In this document: positions 54,670-64,000 of the stretch, piece after piece | Numbering within the stretch: position 1 is the first letter of the stretch | Layout: the number at the start of each line of letters is the position of its first letter | DNA from: Oscillatoria princeps RMCB-10 | GTDB lineage: Bacteria > Cyanobacteriota > Cyanobacteriia > Cyanobacteriales > Oscillatoriaceae | Direction: 5' to 3' | Length of the DNA stretch: 64,000 nucleotides | NCBI GenBank assembly: GCA_019359235.1 | Contig: JAHHHT010000027.1 | Span: 51,230-115,229, forward strand | Notes under the pieces: generated by a model | What the model saw: only the letters and a program-made list of their open reading frames with translations | What the model was told of the DNA's origin: nothing | Databases searched by the model: none | Position numbers and translations under genes: made by a program

Positions 54670-57600
54670 ATGTCTGGTTTAGATGTGGGGCTTTTGACTG
54701 GGAGTCAAACCTATGAAGGTTTTGTGGGGAGTTCTGAACCACAGGATTTATATAATTTCAGCCTCAGCCATCCGGGAAGTTTAAGCGTGTCTCTGGGTGG
54801 GCTCAGTGACAGTGCGGGCTTGCAACTCCTCAACAGCTATGGGACTGTGCTGGAAAGTCGGGTATTTAATGGGACGAGTGCGGAAGCTATTATTTGGAAC
54901 GAGTTGGCGGCGGGGGACTATTCGCTACAAGTCTCCCATGCCGGTGGGGATACGAACTATAATTTAAGTTTAACGTTAGATGGGGCTGGAAATACTCAAG
55001 GGGCAGCCGATCCGCTGACGGGTATGGCGACAGAGGAGTTGAGGGCACCGGCGGCTGATTTAGAGCCGATTGCACCGGCATCCCTGGAAAATCCGGCGTA
55101 TAATGCCGGTGATGGAATGGCTCCAGAGGCGACTCAAACTCAGGAGGTGATTGCGGGGGGTGCTGCAGTTAGTCCGGATGTGGGCAATAGCGAGAATTTG
55201 CCCGAAGATTCAGGTGTCTCGACTGCCATGCCGGCGCAACCGCCGGCACCCGTAAATCCATTTACATCCGGGACGTTCACCGTGGACGAAACGGGAGAGA
55301 TTGGGATTGATTACCTGTACAATGGTGGCATGTATAAGGGGGAACTGGCGATATTCAGCCTGAAGGGGATGGAAGGGCTGTCGCCGGGTTCCGAGGAGTT
55401 TATTAAAGAGGCAGCCAGTCGGGCGCTGAGCAATTCACTGCAGGGGTATGTGGTGATTGCTAAATCTGCGGAAGGGGCGAAATTCACCGGCCTTTTGGGG
55501 AATGATAATTATAAGAATGGCGCATACTCTGGGGTTAAGACCTTTGCGATGACGCCGGGGGATGAGTTTGGCGTTATGTTGGTTCCCAATGGGAAGGTGC
55601 GGGAGGTATTTGAAAAACCGGCAATTGGCGGATCGAAACGTCCTCTGTTCTCGCTGGCAACTGCTAATCCCATTCAGGGTTTTCATGTGGGTCAGATTTC
55701 TGATGTCACCGGCGAGGGAAATACCTTCGTGATGGAAGACATGCGGGTTGATGGCTGGACAGATCGCGATTATAATGATATAATATTTCAGGTGCGGGGT
55801 GCGATAGGAAAAGCGGCGCTGATGGATGATGTGGTTGCGCCTGGGAAGGATTGGCGCACGTCAGATTTAGGTCAGGCGCTGATTGATTATGCTTTGGCTT
55901 ATGTCACTCCTATAGAGGAGCCGGTTGATGAACTTGTGGTAGGGGAAATTCCGACAATCGAGCCGGGTGAGCCACCGGCTTTAGGGGAAATTCCGACAAT
56001 TGAGACAATTGAGACAAGCTTGCCGGTTGCGCCACCGGCGGTAGGGGAAATTCCGACAATTGAGACAAGCTTGCCGGTTGAGTCACCGGCTTTGGTGGAG
56101 ATTCCGACAATTGAGACAAGCAAGCCGGTTGAGCCACCGGCTTTGGTGGAGATTCCGACAATTGAGACAAGCAAGCCGGTTGAGCCACCGGCTTTCGTGG
56201 AGATTCCGACAATTGAGACAAGCAAGCCGGTTGAGCCACCGGCTTTCGTGGAGATTCCGACAATTGAGACAACCTCGGCGGTTGAGCCACCGGCTTTGGT
56301 GGAGATTCCGACAATTGAGACAAGCAAGCCGGTTGAGCCACCGGCTTTGGTGGAGATTCCGACAATTGAGACAAGCAAGCCGGTTGAGCCACCGGCTTTC
56401 GTGGAGATTCCGACAATTGAGACAAGCGAGCCGGTTGAGCCACCGGCTTTGGTGGAAATTCCGACAATTCCCACAGGCGAGCCGGTTGAGTCACCCGTTG
56501 TAGGGGAGATTCCGACAATTGAGGCAAGCTTGCCGGTTGAGCCACCGGCTTTGGTGGAAATTCCGACAATTCCCACAGGCGAGCCGGTTGAGCCACCTGT
56601 GCTAGCGGAAATTCCGACAATTGAGACAACCTCGGCGGTTGAGCCACCGGCTTTCGTGGAGATTCCGACAATTGAGACAACCTCGGCGGTTGAGCCACCG
56701 GCTTTCGTGGAGATTCCGACAATTGAGACAAGCAAGCCGGTTGAGCCACCGGCTTTCGTGGAGATTCCGACAATTGAGACAACCTCGGCGGTTGAGCCAC
56801 CGGCTTTGGTGGAGATTCCGACAATTGAGACAACCTCGGCGGTTGAGCCACCGGCTTTGGTGGAGATTCCGACAATTGAGACAACCTCGGCGGTTGAGCC
56901 ACCGGCTTTGGTGGAGATTCCGACAATTGAGACAAGCAAGCCGGTTGAGTCACCGGCTTTGGTGGAGATTCCGACAATTGAGACAACCTCGGCGGTTGAG
57001 CCACCGGCTTTGGTGGAGATTCCGACAATTGAGACAAGCAAGTCGGTTGAGCCACCGGCTTTGGTGGAGATTCCGACAATTGAGACAAGCAAGCCGGTTG
57101 AGTCACCCGTGGTAGGGGAAATTCCGACAACCTCGGCGGTTGAGCCACCGGCTTTGGGGGAAATTCCCACAACCTCTGCGGTTGAGTCACCGGCTGTAGG
57201 GGAAATTCCGACAATTCCCACAGGCGAGCCGGTTGAGCCAATCGCGCCGGTTGAGCCACCGGCAGTAGCGGAGATTCCGACAATTCCCACAGGCGAGCCG
57301 GTTGCGCCAATCGCGCCGGTTGAGCCACCGGCAGTAGCGGAGATTCCGACAATTCCCACAGGCGAGCCGGTTGAGTCACCCGTTGTAGGGGAGATTCCGA
57401 CAAGCGAGCGGGTTGAGTCACCGGCTTTGGTGGAGATTCCGACAATTGAGACAAGCAAGCCGGTTGAGTCACCGGCTTTGGTGGAGATTCCGACAATTGA
57501 GACAAGCAAGCCGGTTGAGCCACCGGCTTTGGTGGAGATTCCGACAATTGAGACAAGCAAGCCGGTTGAGTCACCCGTGGTAGGGGAAATTCCGACAACC

Positions 57601-60600
57601 TCGGCGGTTGAGCCACCGGCTTTGGGGGAAATTCCCACAACCTCTGCGGTTGAGTCACCGGCTGTAGGGGAAATTCCGACAATTCCCACAGGCGAGCCGG
57701 TTGAGCCAATCGCGCCGGTTGAGCCACCGGCAGTAGCGGAGATTCCGACAATTCCCACAGGCGAGCCGGTTGAGCCAATCGCGCCGGTTGAGCCACCGGC
57801 AGTAGCGGAAATTCCGACAATTCCCACAGGCGAGCCGGTTGAGTCACCCGTTGTAGGGGAGATTCCGACAAGCGAGCCGGTTGAGTCACCGGCTTTCGTG
57901 GAGATTCCGACAAGCAAGCCGGTTGAGCCACCGGCTTTAGGGGAAATTCCGACAATTGAGACAAGCTTGCCGGTTGAGCCACCGGCTGTAGGGGAAATTC
58001 CGACAAGCTTGCCGCTTGAGCCACCGGCTTTAGGGGAAATTCCGACAATTGAGACAAGCTTGCCGGTTGAGCCACCGGCACGAGTGGAGATTCCGACAAT
58101 TGAGACAGTTGAGACAATTGAGACAAGCTTGCCGGTTGCGCCACCGGCACGAGAGGAGATTCCGACAACCTTGCCGGTTGAGCCAGCCGGCAATGGGGAG
58201 ATTCCGACAATTGAGACAGTTGAGACAGTTGAGACAAGCTTGCCGGTTGAGCCACCGGCACGAGTGGAGATTCCGACAATTGAGACAATTGAGACAATTG
58301 AGACAAGCTTGCCGGTTGAGTCAGCCGGCAATGGGGAAATTCCGACAAGGTTGCCGGTTGAGCCAGCCGGCAATGGGGAAATTCCGACAAGGTTGCCGGT
58401 TGAGCCACCGGCTGCAGCGGAAATTCTGACAATTGAGACAATTGAGACAATTGAAACAACTCCGACAATTCCGACAATTGAGACAACCTCGGCGGTTGAG
58501 CCACTGGCAGTAGGGGAAATTCCGACAATTCCCACAATTGAGACAAGCTTGCCGGTTGCGCCACCCGTTGTAGGGGAAATTCCGACAACCTCGGCGGTTG
58601 AGCCACCGGCACGAGTGGAGATTCCGACAATTGAGACAATTGAGACAATTGAGACAAGCTTGCCGGTTGCGCCACCGACACGAGAGGAGATTCCGACAAC
58701 CTTGCCGGTTGAGCCAGCCGGCAATGGGGAGATTCCGACAATTGAGACAGTTGAGACAGTTGAGACAAGCTTGCCGGTTGAGCCACCGGCACGAGTGGAG
58801 ATTCCGACAATTGAGACAATTGAGACAATTGAGACAAGCTTGCCGGTTGAGTCAGCCGGCAATGGGGAAATTCCGACAAGGTTGCCGGTTGAGCCACCCG
58901 TTGTAGGGGAAATTCCGACAACCTCGGCGGTTGAGCCACCGGCACGAGTCGAAATTCCGACAATTGAGACAATTGAGACAATTGAGACAATTGAGACAAG
59001 CTTGCCGGTTGAGCCACCGGCACGAGAGGAGATTCCGACAAGCTTGCCGGTTGAGCCAGCCGGCAATGGGGAGATTCCGACAATTCCGACGATTCCGACA
59101 ATTGAGACAAGCTTGCCGGTTGAGCCAGCCGGCAATGGGGAAATTCCGACAAGCTTGCCGGTTGAGCCAGCCGGCAATGGGGAGATTCCGACAATTCCGA
59201 CGATTCCGACAATTGAGACAAGCTTGCCGGTTGAGCCAGCCGGCAATGGGGAAATTCCGACAAGCTTGCCGGTTGAGCCAGCCGGCAATGGGGAGATTCC
59301 GACAATTCCGACGATTCCGACAATTGAGACAAGCTTGCCGGTTGAGCCAGCCGGCAATGGGGAAATTCCGACAAGCTTGCCGGTTGAGCCAGCCGGCAAT
59401 GGGGAAATTCCGACAACCTCGGCGGTTGAGCCACCGGCACGAGTGGAAATTCCGACAACCTCGGCGGTTGAGCCACCGGCTGCAGCGGAAATTCTGACAA
59501 TTGAGACAATTGAGACAATTGAAACAACTCCGACAATTCCGACAATTGAGACAACCTCGGCGGTTGAGCCACCGGCAGTAGGGGAAATTCCGACAATTCC
59601 CACAATTGAGACAAGCTTGCCGGTTGAGCCACCGGCTGCAGCGGAAATTCTGACAATTGAGACAATTGAGACAATTGAAACAACTCCGACAATTCCGACA
59701 ATTCCGACAAGCAAGCCGGTTGAGCCACCGGCACGAGTGGAAATTCCGACAAGCAAGCCGGTTGAGCCACCGGCTTTAGGGGAAATTCCGACAATTCCGA
59801 CAAGCGCGGCGGTTGTGCCACCGGCAGTAGGGGAAATTCCGACAATTCCCACAATTGAGACAAGCTTGCCGGTTGCGCCACCGGCACGAGTGGAAATTCC
59901 GACAAGCGCGGCGGTTGTGCCACCGGCTGCAGGGGAAATTCCGACAATTCCGACAATTCCGACAAGCAAGCCGGTTGAGCCACCGGCACGAGTGGAAATT
60001 CCGACAAGCTTGCCGGTTGAGCCACCGGCTGCAGCGCAAATTCCAACAGTCGAGCCGGTTGAGTCACCCGTTGTCGGGGAAATTCCGACAATTGAGACAA
60101 CCTCGGCGGTTGAGCCACCGGCACGAGTGGAGATTCCGACAAGCTTGCCGGTTGAGCCAGCCGGCAATGGGGAAATTCCGACAATTCCGACAATTCCGAC
60201 AATTCCGACAATTCCGACAGTCGCGCCGGTTGAGCCAGCCGGCAATGGGGAAATTCCGACAATTCCGACAATTCCGACTAGCGCGGCGATTGAGCCACCG
60301 GCGACGAGCACCACTCCGACAACAAACCCGGTTAAGCCACCGGCTGTCAGCACCACTCCGACAAGCTCGCCTGTTGAGCCACCGGCAATAAGCGCAGAAA
60401 TTCCGACAGCTGACAAGCCAGTCGCACCGGCAACTGTTAGCGCCGGTGTGTCAACCGCCACTCAGCCAATTCAGCCGGCACCTGTCACGCCACAATTCTT
60501 GACAAATTCTCCACTTTATGCTATTGAAGCGCAACTGACAAATAAGCCGGTTGCGCCGGCGGACAGTACGGCCCAAGTTGCGGTTGGCCAGCCCGTTGCG

Positions 60601-63600
60601 CCAACTAGCGGTACTGCTGATGTACTGACAGGTCAGGCAGTTGCGCCGGTGGGGAGTACGGCCCAAGTGGCGTCTATCCAGCCCGTTGCGCCAAATAGCG
60701 GTACTGCTGATGTACTGACGGGTCAGGCAGTTGCGCAGGCAAATGGCACTCCATCTGCAGGGCAGACAGTTGCGCCGGCAGATGTATTGACAAATAAGCC
60801 GGTTGATGGTAATGCAGGCGGATTGACAAATGGGCCGGTTGTGCCGGCGGCTCCAGCTGCAAATGTCCCTACAGTCGGGCTGCAGGTGCAGGACGTTGTT
60901 AGTACAAATGCAGTAACGTCCAATAAGCCGGCTGTTTCTGCGGCGGCGATTGCAGACATTATCACCGGCAGCAGTCAAGGGATTGCTGCTAGCGCGAGTG
61001 GCGCAGCGCCGGCATCTGCTCCCAAAAAGACGAGTGTCGCTGCGCCTGTCAAGCAGCCGGTGTTCGACTTTCCGAAGCAGAATCAGCCGTTAGTGGGTGT
61101 GATTGACACCGGCTTTGCTGGGAATAATCCCGATATTGACTATTCGCGGATTACTTTGGGGCAAGATAGGGTGGATGGGGATGCGAATCCGTTGGTGAGT
61201 GCCGGTGAGGGGAGTGAGCACGGCACTCATGTGTTGGGAATTATTGCGGCAAGTCAGAATAATGGGGTTGGCATTGATGGTGTGAATGATGACGCGCCGG
61301 TGTGGGTTGGACGTGCGATTGGTTCTGGGAAGTGGGCGCAATCTCTCGTTGAATTTGTCGATGCGGCGAAGAAATCTGGACAGCCGAATGGGGTTGTTAA
61401 CTTGAGTCTGGATTTAACTCAAGTCAATCCCGATGGGAGTGTGACGACGCGCTACGAATTTACGCCAGAAGAACGGGCGGCGATTGAATATGCGCGGCAG
61501 AATCACGTTTTGATTGTCGCGGCGGCGGGGAATGATGCCGGTGTGATGTCGGTTTTGGGTCAAGCGTCGCAGGAGTTTGACAATATTATTACTGCCGGTG
61601 CGGCTTACCGCAAAGACGTACCCGCAAATGTAGCACCTGCCAAAGCTTACGATCGCGCCGATTATTCTAGCTCTGGCGATGGTCTGACATTACTTGCAGA
61701 CGGCGGCACAGTAGAGAATCCGGTGCTGTCCACGGTGGGAGAGAGTGTCGGTACAATGGCGGGGACTTCGGTGGCAGCAGCCAAAGTGACGGGTGCGGTG
61801 TCTCAAGTTTGGGCGGCAAATCCGGGGTTGAGCTACCGGCAGGTGATTGAGGTTCTCAAGTCCACGGCGACGGATTTGAAGACCCCGAATTGGGATGCTG
61901 AGACGGGTGCCGGTTTGCTGAATATGCCGGCGGCGGTGAGTTTGGCCAAGGCGACGACGCCGGAAGAATATGATGTGTTACCGACGCTGATTCCTGAGAC
62001 TTGGAGTGGGGATGGAAAGGTGAAGCCGGTGGAACGACCTGCGGAAGTTCCCTATTGGCCAACTGTTGAACCTACCAGCTTTTCTGCCTGGGTGATGGCT
62101 ACTGCTGGAGCTAATTATCGCACAGGACCGGGAACTACCTATCAAAGAGTGGGAGCATATCCCTATCAAACTACGCTTCAATTTGACGCTTGGACTTATG
62201 GTGAAAGTGTTAATGATGTTCAGCTAGGTACGCCTGACAAACGTTGGTATCGCATCGCTGGTACAAATTATTGGATGTCTAGTGCAGTTGTTTATGGGAA
62301 TGCACCAGGCTCGACACCTTTACCACCAGCTTCTTCTACTCCCACTCCCACTCCCACTCCCACTCCCACTCCCACTCCCACTCCCACTCCTACTCCTGCA
62401 CCTATTCCGCAAGTTCCGATTAACTCGAATTCTGATAACTATCGCAATGGATCTGTTAACCCATTTGCCTACAACTGGCAAGGACAATGCACCTGGTACG
62501 CTTATGGACGGATGCTAGAAACAGGGTTGCTGCCTGCTGGTGCCAAGTCTAAAGGTTTGTTCCTCGGTCATGCTTACAAGTGGGAACAAGATGCAAAAAA
62601 CATTGGTTTACCCGTAACTTCAACTCCGACAGCAGGAGCGCGAGGTTTAGTGGTTTGGCCTCCCGGTGTCCAAGGTGGTGATGCAAAAAATGGTCACGTT
62701 GCTTTCTTAGAAGAAGTTTACCCAGATGGTCGGATTCGGATTTCTGAGTCTAACTGGGCGGGTAAGGGTATCAGCGAGCGGATTTTAAACCCCGCACAAT
62801 ACAATGGTTTGCGCTTCGTGCAACTGGAAAATGCCCAGGCTAACGTCAATAATCAGCCATCTCCAGGGCAACCTGGTAAAAGCCGGCAGTATATTGTCAA
62901 GGCCGGTGACACACTGTGGGGTATTGCTCAACGAGAGTTAGGCAATGGCAACCGTTGGCGAGAGATTATGAAAACTCCCACTGGCGGAACGTTTACTGAT
63001 GCAGAAGCGCAGCATTTGCAAGTGGGGCAGTCGGTCTATCTGCCGGTGAGTTATCAGACGGGAACAGGCGTGCCGGTGACAGGAGCATCCAATTCTAGTC
63101 TAAAAGCTAGATTCACCGGAGATCAAATTATTGCCTCAGTTCCATCGGATATACGCGATTATGCGCAAGTATCCATCCCTCTAATTTTGAAGGAGTGTCA
63201 GGCAGCAGGAATCACTGATTTAGGACAGATAGCATACATTCTAGCGACTTCAGAACATGAATCTCTCTGCGGCAAATGGATGGAAGAACTTGCCTCTGGT
63301 GATGCTTATGAGGGTCGAATTGATTTAGGAAATACTCAGCCTGGAGATGGTCGGCGCTTTAAAGGGCGAGGTTATGTCCAGATTACTGGTCGGAATAACT
63401 ATACCAATTGGGCTCAAAAGCTGGGCATCGATCTGGTGGGACAACCATCAAAAGCGTCTGAACCAGAAATAGCAGCCAAGATAATTACTCAGGGGATGCG
63501 TGATGGCAGTTTTACTAAGAGCGGACTGAGTAAGTATATCAAGGGCTCAAACCGAGATTTTTACAATGCACGGAGCATTGTAAATAACGATGTCCCAATC

Positions 63601-64000
63601 AATGGTGAGAAAATTGCCAAAATCGCCGAACGTTACTACGCAGTCCTCACAGGCAGCACTACCCCAACCCCAACACCCACACCCACACCCAGTAATGGCC
63701 GCTACCAAGTCAAAGCGGGCGATAACCCTTCTAGCATCGCTCAAAAATTGCTGGGTAATGCTAACCGTTGGCGGGAAATTTACCGAGAAAAGACAGGGCG
63801 TTTTTTGACCGATGCCGATGCGGCCAACCTCCAGATAGGAGAGTGGCTGGTTTTTGGCACTACTCCAAAACCAACACCCACACCCACACCCAGTAATGGC
63901 CGCTACCAAGTCAAAGCGGGCGATAACCCTTCTAGCATCGCTCAAAAATTGCTGGGTAATGCTAACCGTTGGCGGGAAATTTACCGAGAAAAGACAGGGC
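54670..64000 (+). CDS. Giant multi-enzyme secreted protein (subtilase-CHAP-GH19-LysM), 3' end outside
   Basis: From ATG 54670 (GAGGAGGGTG site) one frame stays open for 3,110 codons to the edge. In order: PPC domain (1-105); DUF4114 (198-380, [18 protein letters not shown]); 14-17-residue Pro/Glu/Thr repeats (418-1877); an Ala/Pro/Val linker; subtilisin-like protease (2139-2430; Asp2146 in GVIDTG, His2184 in EHGTHVLG, Asn2288, Ser2367 in AGTSVAAAK). Then SH3-like (about 2475-2545), (PT)n linker, CHAP amidase/peptidase (Cys2607 in GQCTWYA, His2676 in NGHVAF), LysM, GH19/lysozyme-like (2815-2993, [18 protein letters not shown]) and two near-identical LysM. Its leader matches the nuclease gene at 22463-24136. 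No Sec signal. All enzymatic motifs look intact. Confidence 0.9.
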   Translation, partial: MSGLDVGLLTGSQTYEGFVGSSEPQDLYNFSLSHPGSLSVSLGGLSDSAGLQLLNSYGTVLESRVFNGTSAEAIIWNELAAGDYSLQVSHAGGDTNYNLSLTLDGAGNTQGAADPLTGMATEELRAPAADLEPIAPASLENPAYNAGDGMAPEATQTQEVIAGGAAVSPDVGNSENLPEDSGVSTAMPAQPPAPVNPFTSGTFTVDETGEIGIDYLYNGGMYKGELAIFSLKGMEGLSPGSEEFIKEAASRALSNSLQGYVVIAKSAEGAKFTGLLGNDNYKNGAYSGVKTFAMTPGDEFGVMLVPNGKVREVFEKPAIGGSKRPLFSLATANPIQGFHVGQISDVTGEGNTFVMEDMRVDGWTDRDYNDIIFQVRGAIGKAALMDDVVAPGKDWRTSDLGQALIDYALAYVTPIEEPVDELVVGEIPTIEPGEPPALGEIPTIETIETSLPVAPPAVGEIPTIETSLPVESPALVEIPTIETSKPVEPPALVEIPTIETSKPVEPPAFVEIPTIETSKPVEPPAFVEIPTIETTSAVEPPALVEIPTIETSKPVEPPALVEIPTIETSKPVEPPAFVEIPTIETSEPVEPPALVEIPTIPTGEPVESPVVGEIPTIEASLPVEPPALVEIPTIPTGEPVEPPVLAEIPTIETTSAVEPPAFVEIPTIETTSAVEPPAFVEIPTIETSKPVEPPAFVEIPTIETTSAVEPPALVEIPTIETTSAVEPPALVEIPTIETTSAVEPPALVEIPTIETSKPVESPALVEIPTIETTSAVEPPALVEIPTIETSKSVEPPALVEIPTIETSKPVESPVVGEIPTTSAVEPPALGEIPTTSAVESPAVGEIPTIPTGEPVEPIAPVEPPAVAEIPTIPTGEPVAPIAPVEPPAVAEIPTIPTGEPVESPVVGEIPTSERVESPALVEIPTIETSKPVESPALVEIPTIETSKPVEPPALVEIPTIETSKPVESPVVGEIPTTSAVEPPALGEIPTTSAVESPAVGEIPTIPTGEPVEPIAPVEPPAVAEIPTIPTGEPVEPIAPVEPPAVAEIPTIPTGEPVESPVVGEIPTSEPVESPAFVEIPTSKPVEPPALGEIPTIETSLPVEPPAVGEIPTSLPLEPPALGEIPTIETSLPVEPPARVEIPTIETVETIETSLPVAPPAREEIPTTLPVEPAGNGEIPTIETVETVETSLPVEPPARVEIPTIETIETIETSLPVESAGNGEIPTRLPVEPAGNGEIPTRLPVEPPAAAEILTIETIETIETTPTIPTIETTSAVEPLAVGEIPTIPTIETSLPVAPPVVGEIPTTSAVEPPARVEIPTIETIETIETSLPVAPPTREEIPTTLPVEPAGNGEIPTIETVETVETSLPVEPPARVEIPTIETIETIETSLPVESAGNGEIPTRLPVEPPVVGEIPTTSAVEPPARVEIPTIETIETIETIETSLPVEPPAREEIPTSLPVEPAGNGEIPTIPTIPTIETSLPVEPAGNGEIPTSLPVEPAGNGEIPTIPTIPTIETSLPVEPAGNGEIPTSLPVEPAGNGEIPTIPTIPTIETSLPVEPAGNGEIPTSLPVEPAGNGEIPTTSAVEPPARVEIPTTSAVEPPAAAEILTIETIETIETTPTIPTIETTSAVEPPAVGEIPTIPTIETSLPVEPPAAAEILTIETIETIETTPTIPTIPTSKPVEPPARVEIPTSKPVEPPALGEIPTIPTSAAVVPPAVGEIPTIPTIETSLPVAPPARVEIPTSAAVVPPAAGEIPTIPTIPTSKPVEPPARVEIPTSLPVEPPAAAQIPTVEPVESPVVGEIPTIETTSAVEPPARVEIPTSLPVEPAGNGEIPTIPTIPTIPTIPTVAPVEPAGNGEIPTIPTIPTSAAIEPPATSTTPTTNPVKPPAVSTTPTSSPVEPPAISAEIPTADKPVAPATVSAGVSTATQPIQPAPVTPQFLTNSPLYAIEAQLTNKPVAPADSTAQVAVGQPVAPTSGTADVLTGQAVAPVGSTAQVASIQPVAPNSGTADVLTGQAVAQANGTPSAGQTVAPADVLTNKPVDGNAGGLTNGPVVPAAPAANVPTVGLQVQDVVSTNAVTSNKPAVSAAAIADIITGSSQGIAASASGAAPASAPKKTSVAAPVKQPVFDFPKQNQPLVGVIDTGFAGNNPDIDYSRITLGQDRVDGDANPLVSAGEGSEHGTHVLGIIAASQNNGVGIDGVNDDAPVWVGRAIGSGKWAQSLVEFVDAAKKSGQPNGVVNLSLDLTQVNPDGSVTTRYEFTPEERAAIEYARQNHVLIVAAAGNDAGVMSVLGQASQEFDNIITAGAAYRKDVPANVAPAKAYDRADYSSSGDGLTLLADGGTVENPVLSTVGESVGTMAGTSVAAAKVTGAVSQVWAANPGLSYRQVIEVLKSTATDLKTPNWDAETGAGLLNMPAAVSLAKATTPEEYDVLPTLIPETWSGDGKVKPVERPAEVPYWPTVEPTSFSAWVMATAGANYRTGPGTTYQRVGAYPYQTTLQFDAWTYGESVNDVQLGTPDKRWYRIAGTNYWMSSAVVYGNAPGSTPLPPASSTPTPTPTPTPTPTPTPTPTPAPIPQVPINSNSDNYRNGSVNPFAYNWQGQCTWYAYGRMLETGLLPAGAKSKGLFLGHAYKWEQDAKNIGLPVTSTPTAGARGLVVWPPGVQGGDAKNGHVAFLEEVYPDGRIRISESNWAGKGISERILNPAQYNGLRFVQLENAQANVNNQPSPGQPGKSRQYIVKAGDTLWGIAQRELGNGNRWREIMKTPTGGTFTDAEAQHLQVGQSVYLPVSYQTGTGVPVTGASNSSLKARFTGDQIIASVPSDIRDYAQVSIPLILKECQAAGITDLGQIAYILATSEHESLCGKWMEELASGDAYEGRIDLGNTQPGDGRRFKGRGYVQITGRNNYTNWAQKLGIDLVGQPSKASEPEIAAKIITQGMRDGSFTKSGLSKYIKGSNRDFYNARSIVNNDVPINGEKIAKIAERYYAVLTGSTTPTPTPTPTPSNGRYQVKAGDNPSSIAQKLLGNANRWREIYREKTGRFLTDADAANLQIGEWLVFGTTPKPTPTPTPSNGRYQVKAGDNPSSIAQKLLGNANRWREIYREKTG
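55921..60300 (+). repeat. 4.4-kb coding repeat array in the giant gene
   Basis: The basic 51-bp unit encodes [17 protein letters not shown]. Variants are [14 protein letters not shown] (42 bp), [19 protein letters not shown] and runs of IETIETIET. Larger blocks are themselves duplicated, for example the about 470-bp stretch around 56950-57350 and again near 57450-57850, and around 58080-58340 and 58600-58880. All units are multiples of three and stop-free on both strands, which produces long spurious antisense frames. Confidence 0.9.
62335..62400 (+). repeat. Coding hexamer repeat (ACTCCC)n
   Basis: About ten ACTCCC/ACTCCT hexamers encode a Thr-Pro linker between the SH3-like segment and CHAP. 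Similar ACACCC runs at 63670-63690 and 63871-63891 separate later domains. Confidence 0.85.
63691..64000 (+). repeat. Direct repeat of a LysM module, 201-bp period
   Basis: The copy starting [18 protein letters not shown] at 63691 is repeated from 63892. All 109 bases visible in the second copy are identical to the first, as are about 20 bases of the preceding Thr-Pro linker. LysM modules bind peptidoglycan or chitin-type glycans. Identity at silent positions indicates recent duplication or gene conversion. Confidence 0.9.

Noticed and set aside
55899..60461. Two long minus-strand open frames (about 1,450 and 1,520 codons) opposite the giant gene
   Set aside because: They are produced by the stop-free 51-bp repeat units read in antisense. 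They have no start signal or non-repeat domain, and the plus strand encodes recognisable domains on both sides in one frame.

Overview
The window is a chromosomal segment of a filamentous cyanobacterium, most likely of the Oscillatoriales type; I cannot name the genus. The evidence is a RpaB (Ycf27-type) response regulator, a DesD-type acyl-lipid desaturase, a CCB-type cytochrome-b6f cofactor-assembly protein, a HpsJ-like hormogonium polysaccharide protein, a cyanoexosortase A with a PEP-CTERM protein, many pentapeptide-repeat proteins, and heptanucleotide STRR repeats of the kind known from filamentous cyanobacteria.

Layout. 1-11.6 kb is almost entirely minus-strand: the N-terminus of a fatty acid desaturase running off the left edge, a WD40 remnant, then a phosphate block (phoX, phoU, sphS/phoR, sphR/phoB) followed directly by an arsenic-resistance operon (arsR, pstS-like, acr3, arsC, a small thioredoxin, an ArsP-like permease). 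A nested MITE-like element lies against the arsR start. 12-25 kb holds a creatininase-family gene between two inverted MITE copies, four pentapeptide-repeat genes (one fused to an orphan nuclease tail), and a giant minus-strand gene (PPC, DUF4114, Ig-like, ZU5-like, beta-propeller, NUC nuclease) broken by one in-frame stop and one frameshift. 25.3-26.8 kb is an insertion sequence with 16-bp inverted ends and an apparent 3-bp target duplication, next to a duplicated fragment of the radA 3' end. 27.5-31.7 kb encodes an outer-membrane-barrel-like protein and a secreted Gly/Thr/Pro repeat protein. 31.96-32.5 kb is a noncoding array of four copies with an exact 136-bp period.

32.7-39.4 kb is housekeeping: radA, rpaB, a CCB factor, a truncated P-loop kinase, DUF456, a small hypothetical and desD. 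39.5-53.8 kb is an envelope and exopolysaccharide neighbourhood: lipoprotein, APC permease, hpsJ, cyanoexosortase A, PEP-CTERM substrate, rfbB, CapA-like protein, WG-repeat protein, polytopic membrane protein and heptose-7-phosphate kinase.

54.67 kb to the right edge is one uninterrupted plus-strand gene of at least 3,110 codons: PPC, DUF4114, about 1,460 residues of 14-17-residue Pro/Glu/Thr repeats, a subtilisin-like protease with complete triad, an SH3-like segment, a CHAP domain, LysM, a GH19/lysozyme-like domain and more LysM. Its N-terminal about 400 residues are clearly homologous to the N-terminus of the broken nuclease gene 30 kb away. This shared leader carrying unrelated lytic or nucleolytic C-termini, with pentapeptide genes and an orphan nuclease tail nearby, is the most interesting system here: a candidate family of giant cyanobacterial secreted effectors with polymorphic-toxin-like domain shuffling.
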